Origin: Candidatus Adamsella avium
GTDB taxonomy: Bacteria; Cyanobacteriota; Vampirovibrionia; Gastranaerophilales; CAJFVJ01
Assembly: GCA_904420445.1 (NCBI GenBank)
Contig: CAJFVJ010000001.1
Location: 129,266-193,265 of the forward strand
Length of the DNA stretch: 64,000 nucleotides
Reading direction: 5' to 3'
Below the pieces are notes generated by a model. It did not search any database. It had not been told where the DNA came from and saw nothing but the letters and a program-made list of their open reading frames with translations. This document shows, piece by piece, positions 53,104 through 61,701 of this stretch (positions within the stretch are counted from its first letter, which is position 1; every line of letters starts with the position of its first letter). Both the position numbers and the translations under genes were made by a program.

Positions 53104-53252
53104 GGATTTATATAGCAAATTCCGCCCCAAATTTCTAAAACAACGTCATACTGAGCGTTAGCGAAGTATCTGAATAAAAAGGATTCTTCAGGCTAAAGTC
53201 CTCAGAATGACAGACTTTTAATAGTATATATGGAATTTGCTATATAAGTTCC
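53104..53252 (-). mobile_element. MITE-like palindromic element, copy 4 (inverted)
   Basis: A 149-bp copy with ends GGATTTATATAGCAAATTCC and GGAATTTGCTATATAAGTTCC, in the orientation of copy 3. Flanks TTATATTCG (53095-53103) and TTATATCCA (53253-53261) share the first six bases, a partly decayed duplication. The rest of the 53019-53340 gap is AT-rich and holds no gene; the promoter of the acetyltransferase probably lies at its left part. Confidence 0.78.
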
Positions 53253-53340
53253 TTATATCCACACTGTTTTTATTTTTTGAACGCAAACTGACAAAAGACA
53301 ACATAGCAAAATTCATGAAATACAGATATGCCTGAATCTG

Positions 53341-54657
53341 TCAGTGAGACTTTTTCCACTCTTTGATTTTTTCAAGTTTGGCTTTATATTTTGCCTCAAG
53401 ACCCTGTTCCGTCGGATAGTAATATTCCTTGCCCTTAAGCGAGTCAGGCAGACACTGCATGCTTGTCAGTTTTTCTTTTGTATCATGTGCATACTGATAG
53501 CCTTTGCCGTAGTTAAGCTCTTTCATCAATCTTGTTGGGGCGTTTCTTATGACAAGCGGAACGGGCTCTGCGAGTTCTTTTATGGCATCTTTTTTTGCTG
53601 TTTCATATGCAACATAAAGCGCATTTGACTTTGGAGCAAGCGACATATAAACAACAGCCTGTGTAAGATGCACCGAACACTCTGGCATTCCTATAAAATG
53701 ACATGCCTGATATGCAGCAACGGCAATCTCAAGTGCATGAGGGTCGGCAAGTCCTACATCCTCGCTTGCAAATCTGGTAATTCTTCTTGCAACATACAAA
53801 GGGTCTTCTCCTGCCTCAAGCATTCTTGCAAGCCAGTAAACAGCAGCATCAGGGTCAGAGTTTCGCATTGATTTATGAAGCGCTGAAATAATATTGTAGT
53901 GTTCTTCGCCGTTTTTATCATATAAAAGCGACTTTTTCGATATACACTGCTCAAGTGTGTCATCAGTAACGGTTATTTCACCGTCGCTGTTGACATCACC
54001 GTTCAGTATGACCATCTCAAGAGTTGAAAGAGCATTTCTCGCATCGCCGTTTGCGAACTTTGCCACCACTTCAAGCTGGTCATCTGTTATGTTTACCTTT
54101 TGATTTCCAAATCCTCTTTTATCAGTGATTGCTCTTTTCAAAAGAGAAACCAAATCTTCCGTTTTCAATCCCTGCAAAACAAAAACCTTACATCTTGAAA
54201 GCAAAGCGCCATTAACCTCAAACGACGGATTTTCGGTGGTCGCCCCGATAAGGATAATACTCCCCTTCTCAACAAACGGCAAAAACGCATCCTGCTGTGC
54301 TTTGTTGAAGCGATGTATTTCATCCACAAAAACAATCGTCTTCTCTCCCATTTTGCGGGCTTGCTCGGCTTTTGTCATCACTTCTTTGATTTCTTTTATA
54401 CCGCTTGTTACTGCTGAGAAGTTAATGAATGCTGAATTTGTTTTGTTGGCAATAATAGTCGCAAGAGTTGTCTTCCCTACCCCCGGAGGCCCCCAGAATA
54501 TGAGCGATGAAATCTTATCTTCTTCTATCAATTTTCGCAAAATTTTCCCCTCGCCAATCAGATGTGTCTGTCCGACAAATTCATCCAAATTTCTCGGTCT
54601 GAGGCGGGATGGCAGCGGTTGGTTCGATTCATTTGTAAAAATTGATGTCTGTTCCAT
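53341..54657 (-). CDS. rarA: Replication-associated recombination protein RarA (MgsA)
   Basis: The 438-residue AAA+ ATPase starts PLPSRLRPRNLDEFVGQTHLIG and has Walker A FWGPPGVGKTTLA, Walker B TIVFVDEIHRFNKAQQD, sensor 1 GATTENPSFEVN and the arginine-finger region LLSRC. The C-terminal half carries RITRFASEDVGLADP and LTQAVVYMSLAPKSN with YGKGYQYAHD, all typical of RarA/WRNIP1. It acts at stalled replication forks with SSB. Length is normal. The YjbR-EVE gene ends one base upstream, in the same direction, so they are likely co-transcribed. Confidence 0.95.
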   Translation of the reverse strand: MEQTSIFTNESNQPLPSRLRPRNLDEFVGQTHLIGEGKILRKLIEEDKISSLIFWGPPGVGKTTLATIIANKTNSAFINFSAVTSGIKEIKEVMTKAEQARKMGEKTIVFVDEIHRFNKAQQDAFLPFVEKGSIILIGATTENPSFEVNGALLSRCKVFVLQGLKTEDLVSLLKRAITDKRGFGNQKVNITDDQLEVVAKFANGDARNALSTLEMVILNGDVNSDGEITVTDDTLEQCISKKSLLYDKNGEEHYNIISALHKSMRNSDPDAAVYWLARMLEAGEDPLYVARRITRFASEDVGLADPHALEIAVAAYQACHFIGMPECSVHLTQAVVYMSLAPKSNALYVAYETAKKDAIKELAEPVPLVIRNAPTRLMKELNYGKGYQYAHDTKEKLTSMQCLPDSLKGKEYYYPTEQGLEAKYKAKLEKIKEWKKSH

Positions 54658-54658
54658 A

Positions 54659-55714
54659 TTATCCCTTTTTATTTATAAAATCGCTCAATATCCGTGGAAT
54701 GCTTCTCGGTCCTCTTATTGCATTAACTCCATAGTCTTTCAATATTTTAAACGATAAAAAGTCTTTGTCATATTTTTTTAGCAATCTTATTTTCATTACT
54801 TTGTTAATTGTTAAATTTTCATCTTTATAATCATAAGGGATATCAACTTCTGATGCTTCGCATTTATAACGTACAGCTGATAAAGGAGCACCGACATATA
54901 AATAAACAATATCCCCCGTTTTAATATTGCTTGATTGTTTCCAGATTATTTCACCGCTTTTTTTGAAAGCGGCATCAACATCAAAATATTTCGGGTTGCA
55001 GGGCACAAGCCATTCTGACTTCGCATTTTCTGTTTTCTTTCTTCCTTCAGAAAAACCATGGCTTTTTTCTATAAGCTCCATTATTTTCTCATCAGGAATA
55101 CTTCCGTCGAGAATAATTGTTATCCAGCTCTTTTTATTCATGTGATAAGCGGGATAAAATCCATCAAGCTTAAGCAAGTCTTGTATCTCGTCTTTGTCGA
55201 GTTTTATGTTCAAAATCTCGACTTCTCCTGATTTTTTTTTATCAACCTTCGACCTGTCAACACGTGATATCAAAGCATACCATTTCTCGCTTTGAGGATT
55301 TCTGAACACACCAAACCCTGGAGATTTCTCCCACAAAAACTCAGGAGAGTCATGGTACTTTGATTTTATCAAATCAGTAAGACGATTTGCCTGTGCATAA
55401 GCAAAATATGTATCACTGCAGCATGCCTGCGCTATCAATATCAAAGCGTTTTCATAAGCCTCTTTAACATGCCCGACAAATGAGCCGGCAGCCGTCTCAA
55501 CAAGATGAAGAGTGTACAACTCGCCTGATATAATATCAACAAGCTTTGTTTCCATCTCTTTTTCGCCTGATATAACAACCGTCAGCGAAAACTGGTTATC
55601 AAGAATATCTCCGGTATAAACGAATTTTTTACCTTTCCGTACAAAGCCGAATTTTAGCAGTTTATTTTCGTTGAATATTTTATTTTTGAATATTTTGACA
55701 GCAAAACTATCCAT
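54659..55714 (-). CDS. MmcQ/YjbR domain fused to an EVE (PUA-like) domain
   Basis: The 351-residue protein has three parts. Residues ~1-90 resemble the N-terminal YjbR leader (FGFVRKGKKFVYTGDIL). Residues ~90-220 are the MmcQ/YjbR domain: HDSPEFLWEKSPGFGVFRNPQSEKWYALI and KSWITIILDGSIPDEKIMELIEKSH. Residues ~230-345 look like an EVE domain: EWLVPCNPKYFDVDAAF, GDIVYLYVGAPLSAVRYKCEA. EVE domains bind modified bases and occur in defence and RNA-modification proteins, so a nucleic-acid role is plausible. ATG 55714 chosen; the ribosome site is weak. It precedes rarA by one base. Confidence 0.7.
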   Translation of the reverse strand: MDSFAVKIFKNKIFNENKLLKFGFVRKGKKFVYTGDILDNQFSLTVVISGEKEMETKLVDIISGELYTLHLVETAAGSFVGHVKEAYENALILIAQACCSDTYFAYAQANRLTDLIKSKYHDSPEFLWEKSPGFGVFRNPQSEKWYALISRVDRSKVDKKKSGEVEILNIKLDKDEIQDLLKLDGFYPAYHMNKKSWITIILDGSIPDEKIMELIEKSHGFSEGRKKTENAKSEWLVPCNPKYFDVDAAFKKSGEIIWKQSSNIKTGDIVYLYVGAPLSAVRYKCEASEVDIPYDYKDENLTINKVMKIRLLKKYDKDFLSFKILKDYGVNAIRGPRSIPRILSDFINKKG

Positions 55715-55765
55715 AGCACGCACCGCATTAAAATAGTATGAGAATGCCGATAAAAAACTTTTTCT

Positions 55766-56947
55766 CTAAATTACATCCTCAAGCAGTTTGCCCAATCTTT
55801 TGATGCCTTCTTCTATTGTCCGGGAGTCAGCGTTCGTATAATTCAAACGCATTGCGTTAACATCTCTTAAGCCGACATAGAACGGGTCGCCGGGGACATA
55901 GACGACTTTTTTCTCCAAAGCTTTCGGAAACATCTCAACAGAGCTGACGCCCTCAGGGAGAGTTACCCACAGAAACATACCGCCGTGAGGTCTTGTATAT
56001 TTAATCTCTTTCGGGAAATATCTTTCCATAGCATTAAGCATAGCCCCTGCCTGCTCTTTATATAACGCCGTTATCTTCGAAATATGCTTTTCAATGTCAT
56101 TGTGTGTGAGATAATCCCAAATCAAATACTGCGTGAATATGTTGCTGTGCAAATCGCTTGCTTCTTTTGCAAGAGAAATATTTCTCAATATTTCAGCATT
56201 CTCTGAAATGATAAATCCTGTTCTCATACCCGGAGTAACTGTCTTTGAGAAAGTTCCGAGGAGAATACTGTTTTTTAACTTCCCTGCTCCTATATAAGGC
56301 AGCCTTACTCCATCGAAACGCAAATCTCCATAAGGGTCATCTTCAATCAGAACAATATCTCTGTCTTTCAAAATGTCACGGATTTCCTGTCTTGTTTTCT
56401 CGGAATAACTCAATCCCGTCGGGTTCTGAAAATCAGGAATGGCATAAATAAATTTGATATTATCATTTTGAAGAATTTTCTTTAGCTCTTCAGTATCCAT
56501 ACCCTCAGATGTCAGATTAACCTGATAAAACTTCGGCTGATACTGAGAAAATGCCTGTATTGCCCCGAGGTAGCTCGGTTTTTCAAGGATTACTCCGTCA
56601 TCTTTGTTCAAAAAAATCTTTCCTATCAAATCAAGTGCCTGCTGCGAGCCTGTTGTGATAAGAACATTTTCAAAATTGAGGTTTAATCCGAATTTTTTGT
56701 TATATCTCTCTGCGATATATTGACGCAGCTCAGGCAGCCCTGCGGTTATTGAATATTGAAAACACTTACTTCCGTAAGTTTTCACTATTCTGTCCATAGA
56801 TACAAGCAAATCTTCCTGCGGAAAGGAAATCGGATTTGGCAGTCCGCCTGCAAAAGAAATAATCTCAGGGTCTGCAGCCGTTTTTAATATGCTTCTTATG
56901 AATGACGGCGGTGTTTGTTTGATTCTGTCTGATAATAAATTTTCCAT
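55766..56947 (-). CDS. PLP-dependent aminotransferase, class I/II (2-aminoadipate/valine-type)
   Basis: The 393-residue enzyme has ISFAGGLPNPISFPQEDL, LITTGSQQALDLIGKIFLN, YAIPDFQNPTGLSY (N-P-T-G), VLIEDDPYGDLRFDG (Asp binding the PLP nitrogen) and LGTFSKTVTPGMRTGFI (PLP Lys). It resembles the LysN/Aro8-like group with broad 2-oxoacid use, which includes GntR-fused relatives, though no GntR domain is present. Substrate could be aromatic or branched. ATG 56947 follows the usual AGATGAAAT. It lies 42 bp from the YjbR-EVE gene. Confidence 0.85.
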   Translation of the reverse strand: MENLLSDRIKQTPPSFIRSILKTAADPEIISFAGGLPNPISFPQEDLLVSMDRIVKTYGSKCFQYSITAGLPELRQYIAERYNKKFGLNLNFENVLITTGSQQALDLIGKIFLNKDDGVILEKPSYLGAIQAFSQYQPKFYQVNLTSEGMDTEELKKILQNDNIKFIYAIPDFQNPTGLSYSEKTRQEIRDILKDRDIVLIEDDPYGDLRFDGVRLPYIGAGKLKNSILLGTFSKTVTPGMRTGFIISENAEILRNISLAKEASDLHSNIFTQYLIWDYLTHNDIEKHISKITALYKEQAGAMLNAMERYFPKEIKYTRPHGGMFLWVTLPEGVSSVEMFPKALEKKVVYVPGDPFYVGLRDVNAMRLNYTNADSRTIEEGIKRLGKLLEDVI

Positions 56948-57066
56948 ATTTCATCTCCGCATAAAGAATAACATAAATTTGAATATAAAGCTAATTCTAT
57001 AAACTTCCGCAAAATTTCAACAAGACAAAGCGCTGAGTTTCTCCATTTAGCATACTCACAAAAAAC

Positions 57067-57138
57067 TGGGTGCGGTGGGATTCGAACCCACGACCAATTG
57101 ATTAAGAGTCAACTGCGCTACCACTGCGCCACACACCC
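57067..57138 (-). tRNA. tRNA-Lys (anticodon CTT)
   Basis: On the minus strand the 7-bp acceptor stem GGGTGTG / CGCACCC (one G-T pair), anticodon loop CTCTTAA giving CTT, and T-arm GTGGGTTCGAATCCCAC. CCA is not encoded. Confidence 0.93.
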
Positions 57139-57243
57139 GTTTCATGAATATGCATTAATTATACAACAAACTAAAAAAAACTGACAAAAAAATCTTTATG
57201 ATTTAAAATAAAAATTGAAGATACCGAAACAGGATTAAAAAAA

Positions 57244-58569
57244 ATGTTAGAAGTTTATAAAGCCAAATGGATATTACCGGGAAATCAACAGGCGCTCGAA
57301 GATAAAGCTCTCGTTGTCGAAGAAGGAAAAATTGTTGATATCATCGACGGAAACTCTATCTCTGATATACTCGGAGATAAAGAATATCAGCTGTTCAGTT
57401 ATGGTAACTCCATAATCACACCGGGATTTATAAACGCACATACGCATCTTCAATACACGGATGTCGGCAAAGTCAAACTGCATGACTCAAAGGCAATAAT
57501 CAAAAAAATACTTTTATCGTTGAAAAAACTCTTTCTCGTAGGTTATATCCCGAAAGAAAAATTCATCGGCTGGTATATAGAAATGCTCAAGAATTACATC
57601 TGCTGGGATAAAAAAACAAGAATAAAATCCTTCAAAAACGGGCTTGAAATGTCAATTACCTCGGGGACAACTTGCGTTGCTCAGGTATCAAGAGAAAAAG
57701 AATTTGTCGAAATTCTGAACTCTTCTCCAATAAAATCATACATATTCATAGAACTTTTCTCAGATGAGAAAAAATCAAACAAAAAAGCTTTCAGAAAATT
57801 GAGAAAACAAATCAGAAGATTTATTGAAAGAAGAAACAACAACACTTATTTTGGTCTTGAACCGAATGCAATCTACAGCGTACACAGCCGTTTCTGGGAA
57901 GTACTCTCAAAATTTTCCCAAAAACACAACGTGCTGATGCAAACCTGCCTCGGCGAATCAATCGAAGAAGTTGAATGGCTCAAAAAAGGCTCATCCGATA
58001 TAGACAAACTCTATAAGTTCATTGATTTTACCAACATGCGCCCCTCTCTTGAGAACAAAACGCCTGTTGAATACCTCAATGCGCTGAAGGTTCTGAACAG
58101 CAATCTGATAGCAGTCCATGTAAACCAGCTGTTTGACGAAGAACTTGAAATGCTGGCATCAAAAGGCGTAAGCGTTGTTCACTGCCCGAGAAGCAATCAG
58201 AAACTTCATAAAAAGACCGTGAACATTTTCAAACTGCTCAAATTTTTCCCTGAGAAATCAGCTATCGCTACAGACAGCCTCGCAAGCAACGATGACTTAA
58301 GCTTGCTGAACGAAGTGCGTTATATCAAAAAAGACAAAGACATAGATACGCTCAAACTGCTTGATATGATTACCATAAATCCTGCAAAAATGCTCAGACT
58401 GGACAACCTTATCGGCAGTTTGGACAAAGGAAAAGATGCAGATTTTCTTGTATTCAAACTGGATGAAGGCAAAACTTACAAAGACCTGTTTGAAAAGAGC
58501 CATCCTGACTATGTTTTTGTTCAGGGTAACCCTATTGTCAAAAACAAAAATCTTCTCATCAAAATCTAA
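57244..58569 (+). CDS. Amidohydrolase (MtaD/SsnA/cytosine-deaminase-like)
   Basis: The 441-residue protein belongs to the metal-dependent amidohydrolases. ITPGFINAHTHLQYTD holds the HxH ligands, AVHVNQLFDEEL a third His, and AIATDSLASNDDLSLLNEV the Asp. Where the family normally has H-x-x-E (as in HLAET), this reads QTCLGESIEE, with Cys in place of the His. That might change the metal site or abolish activity. TITPAKMLRLDNLIGSLDKGKDADFLVF (shortened) is the usual C-terminal cap. ATG 57244 lies after an A-rich leader, without a clear Shine-Dalgarno. It overlaps the convergent GT8 gene by four bases. Confidence 0.75.
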   Translation: MLEVYKAKWILPGNQQALEDKALVVEEGKIVDIIDGNSISDILGDKEYQLFSYGNSIITPGFINAHTHLQYTDVGKVKLHDSKAIIKKILLSLKKLFLVGYIPKEKFIGWYIEMLKNYICWDKKTRIKSFKNGLEMSITSGTTCVAQVSREKEFVEILNSSPIKSYIFIELFSDEKKSNKKAFRKLRKQIRRFIERRNNNTYFGLEPNAIYSVHSRFWEVLSKFSQKHNVLMQTCLGESIEEVEWLKKGSSDIDKLYKFIDFTNMRPSLENKTPVEYLNALKVLNSNLIAVHVNQLFDEELEMLASKGVSVVHCPRSNQKLHKKTVNIFKLLKFFPEKSAIATDSLASNDDLSLLNEVRYIKKDKDIDTLKLLDMITINPAKMLRLDNLIGSLDKGKDADFLVFKLDEGKTYKDLFEKSHPDYVFVQGNPIVKNKNLLIKI

Positions 58570-59771
58570 TCAATCAAATAAAACAAATCATCAACAACTT
58601 CAGAAGATATACCTAGCTGCTTAAGTTCATGAGAAATTGTCTTCTTCATTTTTGGTTGGTTTACAACGGCTGATATCACCAAATCAGGCTTGAGCTCGCA
58701 CAGACAATCAGAAGAAAAAATTTTGTACCTGCCGAATGTCTGCCCTGCCTTTTCTCGATTTGCATCAACAATTCCAAGGATATTATTATCCTCAAGTTTG
58801 CAATTAATGATAAAACTCCTGAGATAATTGCTCGCTCCCCAAAACACGACTGTCCTTCCTTTTGCAAGCTCACGCAGCCCGGTTAGCTGTTTTTTCTGTT
58901 CTTTTCTTACAAAATATTCCCCGAATAAACGCTTTTTCCATATTGTGAAATATATCGAAAAAACATTCAGCCTCCATGGTGTCTTCATCAGATAATACAA
59001 ATATTTATCCCTGAATTTATACGAAAAATGCCCGGCACTCCACGGCTTGTTTCTGGTGACATAGTGTATAAGCTTGATTTCTGTTGACGCAATTTTCTCA
59101 TCAATCTCCGGATTATCAACATTATACTGGAAATCCCACCCGTCATCGAGATATTTCACTTCGTTGTATAAAACACCGTTCAACAAATCCTGATCATTCC
59201 ACACCATCCTGTCAGGATAATCTTTCAGAAAATTGAACAACCTCTCTTCAGTGTTCTCATCTCTCCATTTTTTGAGGTTAATCACAAGAATGCCCGAGTT
59301 GAAATACTCATGCCCGCCTGTTATATCAGCAAGATGCGACAAATCGGCAAAATCTCTGACAGCAGCTATCGAATAATTATCAACATCCGTATTCCACAAC
59401 TCAGAGATATCACCAAGAACAACAATATCAGAATCAAGGAAAATAACTTTGTCCAATCCTTTCAAAAAATCAGCCATCTTAAGCTTCAGAAAACACTCGG
59501 GCAAAAAACGCTCATTAGCGGACCCGCACAAAGAAGCAAACTTCTCCCTGTCAACAAAAACAAATTCTATATGCGAGATTGAAGTTTCGGCAACTTTTTT
59601 CAATTTTTCAATATTTTCAGGCGAAATATAGCTGTAGACAACAAAAAAATTAAGTGTAAAATTGCCCCTATAGTTTTGCAATACCGATGAAATAACAACT
59701 CCGGTGTGTTGAGCATAATTATCATAGCATGCAAAACAGATGTTTATAGACTCTTTTTTATTGTTTTTCAT
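58566..59771 (-). CDS. GT8 glycosyltransferase with the same C-terminal domain as the methyltransferase fusion
   Basis: The 401-residue protein begins INICFACYDNYAQHTGVVI, a GT8 nucleotide-sugar site, and has KVIFLDSDIVVLGDI (the DxD-type metal site) and YFNSGILVINLKKWR, then VWNDQDLLNGVL. This is the LPS galactosyl/glucosyltransferase family. Residues 308-401 form the extra domain: VVFWGASNYLRSFI, LGIVDANREKAGQ, LKPDLVISAVVNQPKMKK and DDLFYLI, matching 20465-21691. The protein is probably cytoplasmic or inner-membrane-bound and acts on a surface glycan; the job of the added domain is unknown. Confidence 0.82.
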   Translation of the reverse strand: MKNNKKESINICFACYDNYAQHTGVVISSVLQNYRGNFTLNFFVVYSYISPENIEKLKKVAETSISHIEFVFVDREKFASLCGSANERFLPECFLKLKMADFLKGLDKVIFLDSDIVVLGDISELWNTDVDNYSIAAVRDFADLSHLADITGGHEYFNSGILVINLKKWRDENTEERLFNFLKDYPDRMVWNDQDLLNGVLYNEVKYLDDGWDFQYNVDNPEIDEKIASTEIKLIHYVTRNKPWSAGHFSYKFRDKYLYYLMKTPWRLNVFSIYFTIWKKRLFGEYFVRKEQKKQLTGLRELAKGRTVVFWGASNYLRSFIINCKLEDNNILGIVDANREKAGQTFGRYKIFSSDCLCELKPDLVISAVVNQPKMKKTISHELKQLGISSEVVDDLFYLID

Positions 59772-59914
59772 ACACTCACTTACCCTGATTTATGAAAATA
59801 ATTATACCATAAAAGTTCTAAAGAATGAAGATTTATAAGCCTTTTGGGCTATTTGCATGCGCAAAAAATTAATATAAAAAATTGTAAATATCGGCAGTAA
59901 AAAATTATAGCTTT

Positions 59915-59941
59915 TTTACAATTTGTGTGATAAAATATAAT
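59915..59941 (+). promoter_or_regulatory. Promoter of the 50-residue gene
   Basis: TTTACA (59915-59920), 15-base spacer, TATAAT (59936-59941). The leader to the ATG is about 50 bases and includes AAGGAGG. Confidence 0.55.
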
Positions 59942-59996
59942 CACGTTAAAGAAGACCTAATTGAACTGAAGTCACAAAAGAAGGAGGCGGCATTCA

Positions 59997-60149
59997 ATGG
60001 CAATCAAGGAATACATCAAAAAAGACTTATTATCCCCAAAAACTGACGATTTTTACGCTTACCTAAAACGTCAACAAAACAAAACAACTTTTAACGGTTT
60101 AGAACTTAGAACTTTTTCTTGGTACAAAAAAATATTAGGTATTGTATAA
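59997..60149 (+). CDS. 50-residue Lys-rich protein with strong expression signals
   Basis: ATG 59997 follows AAGGAGGCGGCATTCA, a near-perfect Shine-Dalgarno. The 50 codons give MAIKEYIKKDLLSPKTDDFY followed by AYLKRQQNKTTFNG and RTFSWYKKILGIV. It is basic, soluble-looking, without cysteines. It has a promoter of its own and a clean terminator (60191-60219), so it is a monocistronic gene likely to be highly expressed. I do not know the family. Confidence 0.7.
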   Translation: MAIKEYIKKDLLSPKTDDFYAYLKRQQNKTTFNGLELRTFSWYKKILGIV

Positions 60150-60190
60150 GTTTAAATAGTTTTTAAGGTATGGTAATTAAGTTTTTATTT

Positions 60191-60219
60191 AAGCAGTGTA
60201 ATTAATACACTGCTTTTAT
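60191..60219. terminator. Bidirectional terminator between the 50-residue gene and the nitroreductase
   Basis: AAGCAGTGTA / TACACTGCTT, perfect 10-bp stem, 5-base loop, tail TTATTTT on plus and AAATAAAAA-derived T's on minus. Confidence 0.85.
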
Positions 60220-60233
60220 TTTGCTCTATATAC

Positions 60234-60866
60234 TCATTCAACAAACGAAACTATATCATCAAGTTCTTTTTTGGGTGTAGGATTGACATTATTATTTTCA
60301 GGAACTCCTACGCACAAAAATGAAACTAATTTTGAAGGTTTCTCTATATTCAAAAGTTTCTCAAGGCCTTCATAAGCACAAATAGGCGCAGTCAGCCAGC
60401 AAGCCCCATAACCTGAGGCATGAGCAGCCAGCAGTAAATTTTCTATCGACGCACCAATGCTCAGCAATGAAGGCATAGGACGCATCCTCACAAGTTCAGA
60501 ATCACTATAACCGTGTTTTATGAACAAATTTTCCATCACTGAGGTTCTTGATGTTTCAACAACGGCAATATTTACAGGAGCCTCCGTGAAGAAAGTCGAA
60601 AAATTTTTGTACATCAAAATTTTATTCTTAATCTCCTCAGACTCATCCCATTGAAGAAATTCATCGTACTTAGAATTAATCACCTCTCTGATTTTATTTT
60701 TCACATCCTTGTTTAAGATAACAATATACTGCCACATCTGAGAATTTGTAGCACTCGGAGCGACTCTTGCAGCATCAAGGATTTTCAGAATATCTTCTTT
60801 GGGAACTTCCTTATCAGAAAATTTTCTGACGGTCTTCCTTGTCTTGATTGCTTCAAACAACTCCAT
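60234..60866 (-). CDS. Nitroreductase-family FMN oxidoreductase
   Basis: The 210-residue protein starts ELFEAIKTRKTVRKFSDKEV (R-x-S/T-x-R FMN site), then ARVAPSATNSQMWQYIVI (A-P-S-x-x-N), and near the C-terminus AAHASGYGACWLTAPI with SFLCVGVPEN. This is the standard FMN-dependent nitroreductase fold, different from the enzyme at 19843. ATG 60866 has only a weak GAGAAAAGCC before it. Substrate is not known; it might be an oxygen- or nitro-compound-related activity in an anaerobe. Confidence 0.9.
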   Translation of the reverse strand: MELFEAIKTRKTVRKFSDKEVPKEDILKILDAARVAPSATNSQMWQYIVILNKDVKNKIREVINSKYDEFLQWDESEEIKNKILMYKNFSTFFTEAPVNIAVVETSRTSVMENLFIKHGYSDSELVRMRPMPSLLSIGASIENLLLAAHASGYGACWLTAPICAYEGLEKLLNIEKPSKLVSFLCVGVPENNNVNPTPKKELDDIVSFVE

Positions 60867-60926
60867 TGGCTTTTCTCCTAAAATGTTTTATATTAAAAAA
60901 GTTACATATTTATTTTACAGGAAATT

Positions 60927-61661
60927 ATGAGATTTTTAACAGCACTTATTATTTTATTTTTCATAACCACAAATGTCTATTCGGGAGAAGTATATGACCC
61001 GGCAAAACACGGCGGTTACAGATATTATCAAAACAACTACAACTACACGCCATCTTCTGCAAAAGAAAATATTGTAATAATCCTCGACGCCTCAGGCAGT
61101 ATGGATGAACAAATAGGCGGTGTAAAAAAAATAGACATCGCAAAAAGAACAATCCTGAAAGTCCTTTCTCAGGTGGCTCCTGATGTCGGTATCGGGCTGA
61201 GAGTCTACGGAGGAGAAAACTACTTCCTGCCTTCAAAAGCCTGCAGATGCTCACACCTGAAAGTACCTGTTGCAACAAACAACCAGAACCAGATAGCTGC
61301 CGCCTTATCAACAGTACGCCCGATAGGGGCAACTCCGATTACTTATTCGCTCAAGCAGGCAGCGAACTATGACCTCGCAGGGAAAACAGGGACAAGACGT
61401 ATAATCCTTCTTTCTGACGGAGAAGAAAACTGCGACGAAAGCCCTTGTGAATATGCCGTTAATCTCGTAAGAGGAGGCAGCGACATAAAAATAGATGCCA
61501 TAGCTTTCTCAACAAACAAACTAACCGATAACCAGCTGAAATGTGTTGCCATGTCAACAAAAGGCAAATTCTACAGAGCGGACACCGAAGCAACTCTCCT
61601 GCATAGCCTGCTTGACAGTCTGAGAATACAAAAAGACGTCCAGGGAACTATCATTAAATAA
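60927..61661 (+). CDS. Secreted von Willebrand factor A domain protein
   Basis: The 244-residue protein has a signal peptide (RFLTALIILFFITTNVYSG) and a vWA domain with an intact MIDAS: IILDASGSM (D54, S56, S58), the Thr in IGATPITYSL, and LLSDGEENCDESPCEYA. Cysteine pairs (CRC, and C...C in ENCDESPC) suggest disulfides outside the cytoplasm. vWA domains bind proteins through a metal ion. No chaperone AAA+ ATPase is adjacent, so this is a free extracytoplasmic binding protein, an inference. ATG 60927 follows ACAGGAAATT. Confidence 0.85.
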   Translation: MRFLTALIILFFITTNVYSGEVYDPAKHGGYRYYQNNYNYTPSSAKENIVIILDASGSMDEQIGGVKKIDIAKRTILKVLSQVAPDVGIGLRVYGGENYFLPSKACRCSHLKVPVATNNQNQIAAALSTVRPIGATPITYSLKQAANYDLAGKTGTRRIILLSDGEENCDESPCEYAVNLVRGGSDIKIDAIAFSTNKLTDNQLKCVAMSTKGKFYRADTEATLLHSLLDSLRIQKDVQGTIIK

Positions 61662-61701
61662 ACAATCCATGATAATATTAAAGTCAAAGGAGACACCTCT
61701 T

